Source of the DNA: Piper betle
Taxonomy: Eukaryota > Streptophyta > Magnoliopsida > Piperales > Piperaceae
Reading direction: 5' to 3'
NCBI GenBank assembly: GCA_033002965.1
Contig: JAURVB010006673.1
Location: 1-64,000, forward strand
Length of the DNA: 64,000 nucleotides
The translations under genes were made by a program, and so were the position numbers. Position 1 is the stretch's first letter; each line of letters opens with the position of its first letter. Below the pieces are notes generated by a model, which did not search any database, was not told the origin of the DNA, and was given only the letters and a program-made list of their open reading frames with translations. Shown piece after piece: positions 1-11,774 of the stretch.

Positions 1-174
1 TCATGTAGTGCCATGTTAGGATTTTGTGCATGCATTCATTCATGACAGAACGCATCTTCATCTTAAGACGCCGAGATTGGATCCGCACGAGTTAGGTTCG
101 CATTAGCCGACCTAACCGGGGCCTGTAACATGCCGGTTCGGTTCACGAGCGTGAACCGGATTTGGGGTGTTACA
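1..174 (+). mobile_element. 3' end of a long LTR (family shared with five other copies)
   Basis: The last ~174 bases of a long terminal repeat whose remainder lies left of the window. It matches 50515-50688 almost base for base, including the GGATCCGCA block, the CCGGGGCCTGTAACATG block and the terminal GTGTTACA. Right after it comes acata/ggagttg, where the intact MULE copy reads atata/ggagttg at the same point. This suggests the LTR inserted into that MULE. Polarity follows the convention used for 47751-50688. Confidence 0.8.
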
Positions 175-2020
175 ACATAGGAGTTGAAAGTAGATGCACA
201 TGTAGTTGTACACTTTTGGAAAGTGAAGGTATTCCATGTAGATATTTGCTGTACAAACTGAGATTAAATGAGGTGATATTTTTCCTTAACTTTATATCAT
301 GAAGAGATGGACAATTGAAATAGCAAAAGAAGTTATGAGTTATTTTTTATGGTGATGGAGTGGAACTTCACGGTGATTGCAACAATACTTCATTCTCTAA
401 TTTGGGAGACTTACACTGTATATTCAATCGATAGGCCAAAAAGGCATATTTATCATCTGAGAAATTTGAACTCGCCAAGCAAAAACTTTGGAGATAGAGA
501 AATTGGTAGGAAATGTGGTAGATGAAAGTGTAAATAATCAGGTATTAAATTTAAAGTTACATCATGGAACACAAGTACATCCACTGCCACAATTAAAGAC
601 AAAAAGAAATGGTAAAAGGTGAAAAAGTGGTAAAGAACTTGTAATAGAGCATATGATAAAAGATAGGTTATGCCATGGTTGCAACAAATGGGGAGTTGGG
701 CACGATAAGTGCACTTGCCCTACAATTGTAGCACATTGGTAATGTTGCCTAACACAAACCTTGTTTTGATCTTTGTTCTGTATAATTTATGTGATTAGTT
801 TCCATGTTTTATTTTAAAATATATAGGAAAAAAATGTTCTATCTGAAAGTGGAGTCATGGAGTCTATTCAGGGCGTCGATGTAGTGATGGCGAATCTCAA
901 TGTAGTGATGGAGAACGACTATAATAGCTACAAATCGGGAAGGACTATATATTCTTAGTGATTTTGATTTTGGCTGTTTATAAGCTTGATAGATGTGATT
1001 TTAATATTGGCTTTAATAAAACTTGACAAATTTGTAACTTGTAAGTTATTCACAGGTTGGCCCACAGTTCTAATTTTTGCATTTGTTTTTTAATGTGTTT
1101 GTCAGGCATGATCTTTCATGGTTTATACTTGTATTCATCATGTGGAAGAAAATTAAATGAGATGGCTCTTGTGTGTTTTGTCTATGCTGTGTTCTGACGT
1201 TTTACTTTCTAACAACTCTTGGAAGCATAATAGGAGGGCCGGATCTGATATGTTTGATTAAAAGAATTGCTTTAATTCATCAAAATTTTACATGTTACTT
1301 TAATATTAAAATAACAAATCATGAAAGAAATTAGTTGATGAGAGCAAGATTGAAGTTCTGCCACTAAGTTAAATGTTCTTAATGAGAGGCCAACCATTCT
1401 TGAATACTGGCATCGATGTGTTTTTGAATTCTTGGGGGACAGAGCTCTGCTGTTTTCACACATGACGTGATGAATGAAGGAAAAAAAGAGTTATTCGAAT
1501 ATATAAAAGCATGCCAGTTTTTTATATATTGTGGATTACAAATTAATTTAAAGCCGTTTACTGAGTTAGGACACATAATTTAATAATTTTAGGTCGGTTA
1601 TCAATTTTATAGCATGTTATTCGAGTGAGAAATTGATTATTTTATTTTATAGTATTTTATTGTATTTCGTAATATTAATAAACTGAGTCAAGTTTTTATT
1701 ACGAAACTTCCCCGAATGTTTTCTCCCCTGTTTCTTCCCCTGTCGACTTATTGCACCACCCCACCGTCGGTGACCTCGCCGTCCCCCACCCAATAGCCAA
1801 CGTTGTCGCCACCTCGCCAGTGCCTCCCTTCCTTCTCTCAACAAAATACCGTCGATGACAATCAGGAAACACAGGAAGTGGGCATGACTGGGGTGGCAAC
1901 AGCGGCGCGAAGAGGTGGAAGGAACGGGGGTGGGAATTGACAACAGCTGGATTTCGATTCAATGGCTGTGTGACCTACACTGTGCATGCCCCGGAAAAAC
2001 AGACAGCGCACAGGAACATG
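175..2020 (+). mobile_element. 3' half of a FAR1-type MULE, copy 1 (decayed)
   Basis: This block is co-linear with 9901-11766 for about 1.85 kb with only scattered substitutions and small indels. It carries the end of the FAR1-like transposase: the SWIM zinc finger with the C-x-C ... C-R-H pattern at about 195-250 and the MKRWTIEIAK-like stretch after it. It then runs through the untranslated 3' region to the right terminal inverted repeat at about 1930-2020. The reading frame is broken by several indels. The left half of the element is missing because a long LTR ends at 174. Confidence 0.8.
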
Positions 2021-2324
2021 AAGAACGTAAAATAATTAAAATTCATCTTTTCATTCAAATTGGATAAATTTTTAAAATCAATTGTAATTTATATGCAAGA
2101 TATTAAATTACAACAATCTATATCGTTATTGAATGAGAGTTTATCTATATATATATATAATTAAAATATATCTAGTATAGGTCACACATAGTGCGACATC
2201 TTTCATATTAGTTTGTGATTTAAGTTTGATAACCTAATCAAATAAATAAAAGTGCTAGGTATCCCATAAGAGGGAGGGGACACCATACACAATTTGCACG
2301 TAAAATTAAATGAACGAAGCAAGC

Positions 2325-2906
2325 TTAGAAGACATGATCATCAAACCGATGAGGCCTAAAACCAGAACTGCCCTGCAAACGCTGGCTGAGATGAGCCCTC
2401 AACGTATAATTCTCAAGCTCTTGCTTTTGCACCTTCTCGTTCAAGACCACCACCGCCTTCTTGAGCAGGCCATTGTCCCTCGCCAACCCCTCAACCTGTT
2501 CCCTTAGCTTCACCGCCTCTTCAAACACCTTTCCCGCCTCTTCTTGGCACCTTCCTTTCTCCACGGCCATGGCCCTGATCTCACCCTCCATGGCCACCTT
2601 CTCCCTCGCGAGAGCCTCCGCTACCACCGCGACGACCCTGGCCTCGACGGCTGCCTCGAATTCTCGGAGGATGGATGCCGTCCGGGGCACGGCATCGTCG
2701 ACGGTGGAGGCGCCGCATAGGTCGTTGACGATGCGAACGGCCTAGTTGGCTTCTAATTGCGGTAGAGGAGAGGCGGAGTTGGAAAGCGGCAATGGGCGAG
2801 GCGGGGAGGAGAGACGGACTCTCTTGCATTGGGGGTGGACTACGCCGGCGACGTTGAGGGGATCTTCCAATGGACTAGATCGCTTCCTGCAGAGTGTGGA
2901 CGCCAT
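2325..2906 (-). pseudogene. Coiled-coil protein resembling the C-terminal part of plant CUE-domain proteins; one in-frame TAG
   Basis: A single uninterrupted 194-codon frame runs from ATG (2906-2904) to TAA (2327-2325), broken only by a TAG at 2744-2742 (codon 55), where a CAG (Gln) codon would be one change away. The N-terminal part is basic and Pro/Ser-rich (CRKRSSPLEDP, QCKRVRLSS). The second half, about residues 75-175, is an Ala/Glu-rich coiled coil. The segment LLKKAVVVLNEKVQKQ, then NYTLRAHLSQ, and the C-terminus ending DDHVF resemble the LKRAVAIQHERQ ... NNYALTMHL ... F/DVF tail of plant CUE-domain proteins. The CUE domain itself is not visible. GC content is far above the surroundings and there is no intron, so it could be a retrocopy. 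As written, translation stops after 54 residues. Family assignment is from memory of motif spacing and is moderate. Confidence 0.55.
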
Positions 2907-3000
2907 TGATCGATGGCCGGCGAAGACAAAAGAGAGTCGGAGATGATGGGAATTGGTTGATTGATTACAAGAGAGAGATGCGACGAGGATGTGAAATCTT

Positions 3001-3010
3001 TGTATATAAG
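3001..3010 (-). promoter_or_regulatory. TATA box of the 2.3-2.9 kb gene
   Basis: On the minus strand this reads CTTATATACA, about 95 bases upstream of the ATG at 2906. That allows a 5' leader of roughly 60 bases. It is the only TATA-like element in the GC-rich stretch upstream of this gene. Confidence 0.45.
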
Positions 3011-3111
3011 GAAGAAAAAGTGGGAGGCGGCAAGGAAGCTTGCAGCGAGGGATTTAAAAGCAGTGTCTTCCCATGCAACCCTAAAACACCAACCCTGTTG
3101 TCCCAGTTAAG

Positions 3112-3468
3112 GATGGGTTTGACTCGGACACGGACCGAATATTGATGGCATGATTTGCCCCATATCTGAAGATTATATCTATTTTAATTACTATATTCAT
3201 ATTTAACTAGGATCTACATAATTTATATTCGACTTGAATCCAACTTGAATGACTAAAATAATATATATTTATTATTTTTAAATATTTTAAAATATTATTT
3301 CATAAAGGTTTTTATATAGATCTGATCACCCAAATTCATATCTGATCCGAATATTTTCGGATATATCATATATCAATAAAGTTCAAACCCAAATCTGATC
3401 CGAAATAGTTTTGGATCGGATATAACCAAGTTGGATTCAGATCAGGTGTGTGGATATCCAAACCCATC
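3112..3468. mobile_element. Probable small inverted-repeat element (MITE)
   Basis: The left end reads GATGGGTTTGACTCGGA and the right end, reversed, reads GATGGGTTTGGATATCC. Between them is AT-rich DNA with repeated TCTGATCCGAA-like motifs. I could not find a convincing target duplication, so the exact ends are uncertain. Confidence 0.4.
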
Positions 3469-3469
3469 A

Positions 3470-5160
3470 TGAAAAAAATGTATTTTGAAGGAAAAATATA
3501 TACTAGTATTTTGTACTGCTAATTAAAGTGTATTCATTTTTATATGAACTTTTATAAAAAATCTGTATGGATTACGCATACTAAATTGAAAATTTTAACT
3601 AGCCCTGTATCATGTATCCTCCAACCATTTACGATATTAGCTATATTTCCTATCCACAAAAATATTATATATTACTAAAAAGTATTATGTATAACTAGAG
3701 GTGTTAGTTTCCTATTTACAAAAGTAATTCAAAATTTTAACCTTCTGCTCTTATAGATAGAAGTAAAAAATCTAAATCTTCTAAAACTAGGTCTTATTTG
3801 AGTTAATAATTTTCAAGTAAAAATAATTTCTAAATAATAAATTAGTAAATATCGATTAATTGATAAGATTGAAAAATAAATGTTAATCTAATATAAATCC
3901 AGCATTAAAAGTAAATATTATAGATGAAACTTCTAGTTAGTATGTACGTTTTCAGTCAATTTAGATTTATATAAAAAATTCTTACATCGAAAAGATATTT
4001 AATTTTTAAAAAATAAAACATGTTTTTATAAAAAAAAATTTATTTGTATTACTTTTTAAGTTTATTATTAAAATTTTTAACAAATACGTTGTCTTTTCCA
4101 TTTTTTTAGATCAATCAATGAATACACGTGTTAAAATAAAAAATGATAATAAATTTTGTACAGTAAAAAAATATAATTTTCTTCCACAAAATATTATTTT
4201 AAAAATTAAATACTTTTCTCATTTTCATCTTTGTATATATGTTAAAAACTAATTACAAATTAAACTATTGTATATGCTCTATAACTAACCAAGAGAAAGT
4301 TGGAAAGGGGAACATTAAAACTATTTTTTAATCTTTATTTTGATTTAATTTCATATATTTAAATATTAAATACCACCTCTAACATTTAAGAGTAGAATTA
4401 AAATGAGATAAATTTATAATAATACCCTTATAACCCACAAAAGCAGCAAAAGAGTGTGCTTATCGGTCTGTTTTAAGTTAGGGTTTTATTATAACACTCG
4501 ATATAACAATATCGTTGTAATAATTATTTTATTGATTTATATTTTTTTAATTAGAAGTATTTAAAATGTTAATTATATTAATTAAATTAATTTGTTTTTA
4601 ATTAAATAAATTTAAACTATTCACGAGGTGCACGTGTTAGGCGGGTGCCGTGTGGTTCCGGGAAGCCGCAGAAATCGGTTCAATCTTGGCCATATGTATG
4701 GGTGACTAAGACAGTATGGACCCCACACAAATGGGGTTTTCGAGGTGGGCGGTACGTCATGTCGTTGAGAGCTTGAGACCTCGTGAGTATTTATTATATA
4801 AAAATTAAAGCATAAAATTTTTAATTATTATTAAACTATTAATAAAACAGTGTAAGTTACTTAATTAATCAATATATATATATATAAAAGACATGTTTTT
4901 TTGTGCCAAGGGCAAGAAAAATTTCTGGCCCCAAAATTTTATTTAAGTTATATAATTATAAGGATGACTCATTTTTATTTAATTATTTTTTTAATAAAAA
5001 TAAATTTTAATATAAGTCGTATAATTAAAAAGATGACTTAGATATATTAAGAAGAGGTAGCCGCCGTTGTCGCCCACTGTCGCTCATGCCGCATATTCTT
5101 GTGCGCTGCTTCCTTTCTTTACTTTTTCATAAACAGCCCAGCTAATAATTTTAACCTACC
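3470..5160. other. AT-rich intergenic DNA, no gene
   Basis: Strongly A/T-rich sequence with short poly-A and poly-T runs and no coding frame of note. One less AT-rich island lies at about 4625-4790. It has no recognisable RNA-gene boxes or coding potential. Confidence 0.6.
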
Positions 5161-5650
5161 TTTACACTAAAGATTGAGCACTTAATCTGTTACTGAAGTA
5201 AATTGAAAGGGTACATAAATTTTAAAAAAAGTGGCTCGAGGGAATATACTGGCGTGGCGTTGCGCTCTTGTTGGCCCAGGGCGACAAGAGAGATACTCTG
5301 CTATTTTTTCAACCGCTCTTATCAATTCCTACTCATCAACACATATTGGCTCTTTGGTTTCTTCTTTCCAATATTTTTCAATACACCGGCCCCCAACTCC
5401 CAGCGGACACCAATTTTGTTTTATTTTTTAAATGTCGTTTTTCTGATCATGTTTAGGTTAATTAACGAAAAATTATTATTTCATTTGACAATAAAAATGG
5501 AATACTTGCAAAAAAATTTCTGCAAGCACGCCGCTCTTTTAAACTAAAACTAGAACACTACTTATCTGTTGAAGTAAATCACTAAATTGAATGGAAACAT
5601 AAAGTTAAAAAAAGTGGTCCGAGGGAATATACATTGAGAGTGGCGTACTC
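5160..5650. repeat. Diverged tandem duplication, period about 383 bases
   Basis: The block around 5163-5250 (ending in an A-run, then GTGGCTCGAGGGAATATAC) recurs around 5545-5635 (A-run, then GTGGTCCGAGGGAATATAC). The copies share the preceding CTGTT..GAAGTAAAT stretch and differ by many substitutions and small indels. It is therefore an old duplication. Confidence 0.6.
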
Positions 5651-5659
5651 TATGGGCCA

Positions 5660-6940
5660 TAGCACTGTACAGTAGTCACAGTACCCGCCTTGACCTCCCT
5701 CCCACAAAGGCACGAAGTTAGGGACGAAGATGGTGGTCGGGCGACTTAGATGTCGGCTGCCCATTGGTTACAAAGACTTAACTTTATCTATTTTGTTTTT
5801 TTTTAAATCTACCTATGTTTATTCTTTTTCAAAACGAAAATGTCAGATAAAAACTACACACCCAAATTTCATACGAACACAATCAAGCCATTTGGACCAC
5901 ACTTAAGTTGGACAGACAAAGCCCCAACTGTTTATGAGTCAACCTATTACAGCACGCCGGAATCACACTATATTTATACGACTCGTTTTACGCCTCGACT
6001 AAATATAAACAGTACAGAGAGTAGCACACTGCCATTTTCTATTTTTCATGACCAAAGAGCCTTACAAATAGCAATTAGTTGGATGTCTTGGACTGAGCAA
6101 CAGTGTATTGCACTGAAGTCTGCAAAATCCAAAGTATCATTAGAGTTAAAACAAATATATGCTCATCCTATTCTTTTTCTTTCTCACCCACATAATTTCC
6201 ATCCACGTTAATTAAAGGGAACTCTCAGGATTAACATAAGGCGCCATGTATGATTTGTAAACAAATCAAGTTGACTTCTACCCACACCACTTTTGCCAGC
6301 CAACTAATTCGTTCATTTACCAATTATTCTACAAACAAAAATTCTGTATAAGAAAAATATTAAATAATTAAGTTAATTCAATTATTCTAATTTAAAATAT
6401 AAACAATAGTAGTAAAACACTCATTATTATCGATTTACCAATTTAACAAAATATAATTTAATTATATCATACTTAAAAAAAAGCCAAACCCCTTTCCGTC
6501 ACAGCTGTTGGAGAGACCTACCCGCGCTCCAACTACATCTAGTTGTAGGTGACCAAGTCTAGACGCCCAAAGCTATATCTAGTTGTGTGGCCACCGGATC
6601 TTGTCTGCTTGAGTTTGGATCGGAAAAAAAAGAAATTAATTTACTCGAATGCGTTTGAATTCGCAAACAAAATCTTGATAGAAAGCAAATTAAATTTGGA
6701 TGAATCAATTTGTTTCTAATCAATCCAAAAAAAGGCTAAATTTTTTACACAACCAAACCATACTTTGATTCGGCAATTTTGAAACCAAATTTAATAAAAT
6801 ATTTAATATATTATAATTATATTTGAGAAAGTGTAGCCAGATTTAGCCGTGAGCAATCGAATTGGGACGTGGTTGGTCAGACCTAGATGCCCTCCAATTT
6901 TCACACTAATAAGATATATTTAGAAAATACAATAAAAACA
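5660..6940. other. Non-coding DNA between repeats
   Basis: No gene supported. A 123-codon open frame at 5840-6211 has no recognisable domain, and its surroundings (TATTTATA, CTAAATATAAA) look more like non-coding AT-rich DNA. The stretch 6485-6620 is a GC-richer fragment of repetitive type. Confidence 0.45.
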
Positions 6941-6948
6941 CTCCAGCC

Positions 6949-7501
6949 TAGGGTTGCTAATTGAACGAGCCAGCTCATGAGCATTTAGTGTTCGGTTTGG
7001 CTTGATTCGACTCAAAACTCGACATTTAAAAGCTCAAGCTCAAACTCGACTCGTACTTGAATCTTACGAGCTGAGCTTGAGCAAGGTCGTATTCGATTCG
7101 ACTCGACTCAATTATAACTCGAACTCGACACGAACTCAACTCGATAAAATAATATAATGATATAGTTTTTTATATTATATTATATTATATATATATATAT
7201 ATACAATATAATAACAAAGAAGTAAGATAGTTGAAATGGTAAGTATTCAAGTTGATGACCTCAAAGTTATGGGTTCATTCCTCATTGATTGTATTTTTTA
7301 AAGTGAGGTACTTTTGACTTTTAATCGAGCCGGTTTCAAGCTCGAATCGAACTTGAACACATAAAAGATATTCGAGTCAAACTCGAGCATGTATGTTCAA
7401 AACTTGTTCGATCTTGAGTCAAGTTTGAACGAGTTTTGAACTATTTAAGCCGAGTTTGAACATAAATTGAGTTCGGATCGCTTGCTTGATTAGCACCCCT
7501 A
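6949..7501. mobile_element. hAT-type MITE with 8-bp target duplication
   Basis: The ends are TAGGGTTGCTAATTGAACGAG on the left (first 20 bases matter) and, reversed on the right, TAGGGGTGCTAATCAAGCAAG-like sequence. The outer flanks are CTCCAGCC (6941-6948) and CTTCAGCC (7502-7509), an 8-bp target duplication with one mismatch. Eight-bp duplications and TAGGGGTG-type ends are typical of hAT elements. The interior is full of CTCGACTCGAACTCGA-type subterminal motifs and has no transposase, so it is non-autonomous. Confidence 0.8.
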
Positions 7502-7715
7502 CTTCAGCCTAGGGTCACAGATTCGAATTTTACAAAATAATAAAAATGTCTTTCAATGTAGAAAGTTATGGGTTTGAACCTAACTAACCACAGCTTCTAA
7601 CTTCCTCCCAATAAGAGTTTCTCTAATTATCTTGAAAAAATATAAAAAATTAAATAATTATAATTCATCTTTTCATTTGAATATAATATCTCTTTAAAGT
7701 CAATTCACAGTATAT

Positions 7716-7753
<38 letters not shown>
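7716..7753. repeat. (TA)n microsatellite at the MULE insertion site
   Basis: An uninterrupted TA run directly before the left MULE end. A shorter TA run (11767-11779) follows the right end, consistent with insertion into a TA repeat. Confidence 0.85.
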
Positions 7754-7755
<2 letters not shown>

Positions 7756-7849
7756 TCATGTACCTGTGTGCTGCCTGTTTTTCCAGCACAGGAGTGCATA
7801 GGTCAAACAAATCTGGATCAAAATCCTCGACTGTCAATCCCCCCCGGCC
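7754..7849. repeat. Left terminal inverted repeat of the MULE
   Basis: Pairs with 11670-11766 in inverted orientation over about 95 bases with scattered mismatches. It ends in the GTCAATCCCCCCC block. Confidence 0.75.
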
Positions 7850-7979
7850 ACTTCCACAATGCAACGAAGTTGCCAGCCCTCCCGTTACTAAACAATGAAA
7901 AAGTTAGTTTTTTGAGGAAAAATGGTTGCCCTAATTTCTTGTAGTTATGTTTCTATTGGTGTAAAAATATGTTTTCAGG

Positions 7980-10340
7980 TCAAAAATATTTCTGAGTGGA
8001 GTCGAAGATGCCAGAATTGCATCTATCAACAAAGAAAAGGAACAAGCTAAAGATAAGAGTGCTCTTGTTAGCACACAAATTCAAAAATTGGTTACTTTTT
8101 ATCCAACTAAATACTAGCATCTGGTAAGAGTTAAACCTTTGAAAGTACTTTGATTCAACTAAAGAATGTTTATTGTGACTATTTTAGCTGATTATCGTCT
8201 TTTTTTTCCAAATTTTGTATTTTTTAAGAATGGACAATCTTGAAGATAAATGAAATGATGAAGAAGAATTAGTCTAACATATTACAACATTCTATCCCAT
8301 TGTAGAAGATGAGTTCAACCTGATGGTTGGAATGTAATTTGATTATTTGCACGATGCACTCAACTTCTACGCTAGTTATTCAAAAATGGCTGGATTTGGT
8401 GTACATAATAAACATAGTATAAATTATCATAAGATAACAAAATAGTTATGTTTTCAAGTATTTGTGTGTTATAAAGAAGGACATTCAAAAGAAGATGAGT
8501 GTAAAATACAGATTGGATATGAAGATGATAATAATAATGATGGTATGAGTATGCGCAAAAGAAAGAGAGAAATACCCCACTAAAGAAAAAAGAGAACTTA
8601 TCATATAATTAGAGAAGATTGTCAAGCACGCATTAGGGTAACTAAAAATAAAGAAGGCACAAGGAAGGTCATGCATTTTGAAAAAGGACATAGTCATGCA
8701 CTCCTTACACCATTAAAAACTTATTTTCTCAGTGTCACATAGGCACAAGTGTGCACCGAAATTTGATTGACACATTTGTAGAGGCTAACATAAAAACTTA
8801 TCAACTAGTGTTTGTGCTAGAAATTGAAGTAGATGGGGCTGTAAATATTGGTTGTCCAGAGATAGATATTAGAAATGCCCAAATAAGAAATAAAGAAGAG
8901 ATAAAGGAAATTGATGCCCAATTATTGATGGAATATTTTGAAGAAATGAAAGAGATGAATGACTTATTTTTTTATTACTATGAAGTAGATGATGATGATG
9001 ATGATGATGATAGATTAAAGCATTATTTTTGGGCAGATGGAATTTTAAGAAAAAGTTATCATCTATTTTCATATGTGATAATTTTGGATACAACATATGA
9101 TATAACATATGATACAAATAAATATGCACATATTTTTGCACCATTCACCAGATTAAACCATCACAAGCAAACTATTACATTTGGATGGGTTTTTTTGTAA
9201 TGAGAAGGCTGAGTTTTTTGTGTGGCTTTTTGAAACATTTTTTAAATACATGAATGGAAAGCAATCAGGGGCAATTGTTACTGATCAATATTCTGCAATG
9301 GAGAAAGTAATTAAACCGATATTTCCTTTAAGAAGAAAACTGAAAAATTAAGTGCAATTGCTCACAAAAGAGAGTTATATGAGTCATTCCATACTTTCAC
9401 TTATTATTCAGAACACAAAGAAGAATTTGAATCACAATGGAGTGAAATAATGAAAGACAATTGCTTAAAGGAAAATTAATGTTTAAAATCCATATATGCA
9501 ATTCGTTATTTGTGGGTGTCTATGTATAGTAAAGGTATATTTTTGGCTGGTATAAGTTCTCAACGAAGTGAATCTCAAAACTCATTTTATTCAAGGTATG
9601 TCAAGAAAAACAGTCTTGTTTATTTTATATATAATTTTGAGAAAGCTATCAAAAGACAGAGATTGAACGGGGCAAAAATCTTGTGAAAATGAATATAAAA
9701 CCCCAAATTGGTCACTCTATTTAAGATGAATGTAAGATGGCAAAGGTTTATACTAATAAAATTTTTTATGAGTTTTAAGATGAATTACAATATAGTTTGG
9801 CTTGTTATTCATCTAATAAGATATTAGATGGGGAGGATGTTGAATAGTATGATGTAACATGTTGTAGAAATAAAAAGAATTGGTTGCACATGTTATATAG
9901 GAGTTGAAAGTAGATGCACATGTAGTTGTAAACTTTTGGAAAGTGAAGGTATTCCATGTAGACATTTACGGTATGAACTGAGATTAAATAAGGGTGATAT
10001 TTTTCCTCAACTCTATATCATGAAGAGATGGACAATTGAAATAGCAAAGGATATTATTTTTTATGGTGATGGTGTGGAACTTCATGGTGATTGCAACAAT
10101 ACTTCATCCTCTAATTGGGGAGAATTGCACTGTATATTCAATCGATGGGCCAAAAAGGCATATTTATCATCTGAGAAATTTAAACTCGCCAAGCAAAAAC
10201 TTTTGGAGATAGAGAAATTGGTAGGAAATGTGGTAGATGAAAGTGTAAATAATCCAGTATTAAATTTAAAGTTACATCATGGAATACAAGTACATCTACT
10301 GCCACAATTAAAGACAAAAAGAAATGGTAAAAGGTGAAAA
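7980..10340 (+). pseudogene. FAR1/FHY3-related MULE transposase, frames broken
   Basis: Three family signatures appear in order, in changing frames. (1) A FAR1-type DNA-binding domain at about 8320-8705: DALNFYASYSKMAGFGV, a VCYKEGHSKEDECK zinc-binding stretch, CQARIRV, and FEKGHSHALL at its end. (2) The MULE catalytic domain at about 9030-9330: FFWADGILRKSY, ILDTTYDI..TNKYAHIFAPF, LNHHKQTITFGW, WLFETF, and GKQSGAIVTDQYSAMEK, with the first and second catalytic Asp in LDTTY and VTDQ. (3) The SWIM zinc finger at about 9915-9970 (C-T-C-S-C-K ... IPCRH), followed by an open frame at 9936-10337. Stops and frameshifts between these blocks (for example after FGWVFL at 9200) rule out a working protein. 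Related domesticated FAR1/FHY3 proteins are transcription factors. Here the flanking inverted repeats show this is the transposon itself. Confidence 0.85.
8988..9011. repeat. (GAT)n microsatellite
   Basis: Seven to eight GAT units inside the transposase remnant, encoding an Asp run in the transposase frame. The His-run frame on the other strand is an artefact of this repeat. Confidence 0.9.
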
Positions 10341-11669
10341 AGTGGTAAAGAACTTAAAATAGAGTGTATGGTACAAGATAGGTTCATGGTTGCAACAAAC
10401 GGGGAGTTAGGCACGATAAGTGCACTTACCTTGCAATTGTAGCACATCGGTAATGTTGCCTAACACAAACCTTGTTTTGATCTTTGTTCTGTATAATTTA
10501 TGCGATTAGTTTCCATGTTTTATTTTAAAATATATAGGAAAAAAATGTTCTATCTGAAAGTGGCGTCATGGAGTCTATTCAAGGGCGTCAGTGATGGCGA
10601 ATCTCAAAGCAGTGATAGAGAACGACCATAATAGCTATAAATCTGGAAGGACTATATAATCTTAGTGATTTTGATTTTGGCTGTTTATAAGCTTGATAGA
10701 AGTGATTTTGTTATTGGCTTTAATAAAACTTGACAAATTTGTTACTTGTAAGTTATTCACAGGTTGGTCCAAAGTTCTAATTTTTGCATTTGTTTTTTAA
10801 TGTGTTTGTCTGGCATGATCTTTTATAGTTTGTACTTGTGTTCATCATGTGGAAGAAAATTAATTGAGATGGCTCTTGTGTGTTTTGTCTATGTTGTGTT
10901 CTGATCGTTTCACTTTCTAACAACTCTTGGAAGCATAATAGCAGGGCCGGATCTGATAAGTTTGATTAAAAGAATTGATTTAATTCATCAAAATTTTACA
11001 TGTTATTTTAATATTAAAATAAGAAATCATGAAAGAAACTAGTTGATGAGAGCAAGATTGAAGTTCTGCCACTAATTTAAATGTTCTTAATGATAAGCCA
11101 ACCATTCTTGAATACAGGCATCGATGTGTTTCTGAATTTTGGGGGACAGAGCTCTGCTGTTTTTACACATGACGTGATGAATGAAGGAAAAAAGAGTTAT
11201 CAGAATATATAAGAGCGTGCCAGTTTTTTTATATATAGTGAGTCGCAAAATTAATTTAAAAGCTGTTTACTAAGTTAGGATGCATAATTTATTAATTTTA
11301 GGTGGGTTATCAAGTTTAGAGCATGATATTCGAGTGAGAAATTGATTATTTTATTTTATGGTATTTTATTGTATTTTTTATATTTTTGAGAAGTATTTCG
11401 TAATATTGACAGAGTGAGTCAAGGTTTTATTACGAAACTACCCTGAATGTTTTCTCCCCTGTTCTTCCCCTATTGACTTATCGCACCACCCCACCGTCGG
11501 TGACCTTGCCGCCCCCCACCCAATGGCCAACGTTGTCGCCACCTCGCCAGTGCCTCCCTTCCTTCCCTCAACAAAATACCACCGATGACAGTCAGGAAAC
11601 AGAGGAAGTGGGCATGACTGGGGAGGCAGCAGCGGCGCGAAGAGGGGGAAGGAACGGGGGGGGGGGTGG

Positions 11670-11766
11670 GGGGTGGGAATTGACAACGGCTGGATTTCGA
11701 TTCAATGGCTGTGTGACCTATGTTGTGCATGCCCCAAAAAACAGACAGTGCACAGGAACATAACCC
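11670..11766. repeat. Right terminal inverted repeat of the MULE
   Basis: Inverted partner of 7754-7849. The same sequence marks the right end of MULE copy 1 at about 1930-2020. Confidence 0.75.
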
Positions 11767-11774
11767 TATATATA

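Larger units (their letters stand above)
7754..11766 (+). mobile_element. Mutator-like element (FAR1-type MULE), nearly complete, decayed
   Basis: A 4.0-kb element bounded by terminal inverted repeats of about 95 bases: GGTCATGTACCTGTG on the left and, reversed on the right, GGGTTATGTTCCTGTG. Both continue through matching TGTCTGTTTTT, CATAGGTCA and GTCAATC blocks. It sits in a TA-dinucleotide run on both sides, so the 9-bp duplication expected for Mutator elements would read tatatatat and cannot be distinguished from the microsatellite. It carries one decayed FAR1-type transposase on the plus strand (see 7980-10340). Copy 1 at 175-2020 is a second member of the same family. Confidence 0.75.

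Noticed and set aside
4625..4790. Possible RNA gene in a less AT-rich island
   Set aside because: One GGTTCAATC word resembles a B box, but there is no A box at the right distance and no acceptor-stem pairing.
5840..6211. 123-codon frame as a possible gene
   Set aside because: No domain, no clear promoter or intron structure, and ordinary AT-rich composition. Could be real but cannot be supported.
7225..7295. tRNA-derived SINE-like boxes
   Set aside because: GTTGAAATGGTAAG and GGGTTCATTCC resemble A and B boxes, but they lie inside a hAT-type MITE and no tail or target duplication fits.
8869..9144. His-rich minus-strand frame
   Set aside because: Antisense of the (GAT)n run inside the MULE transposase remnant.
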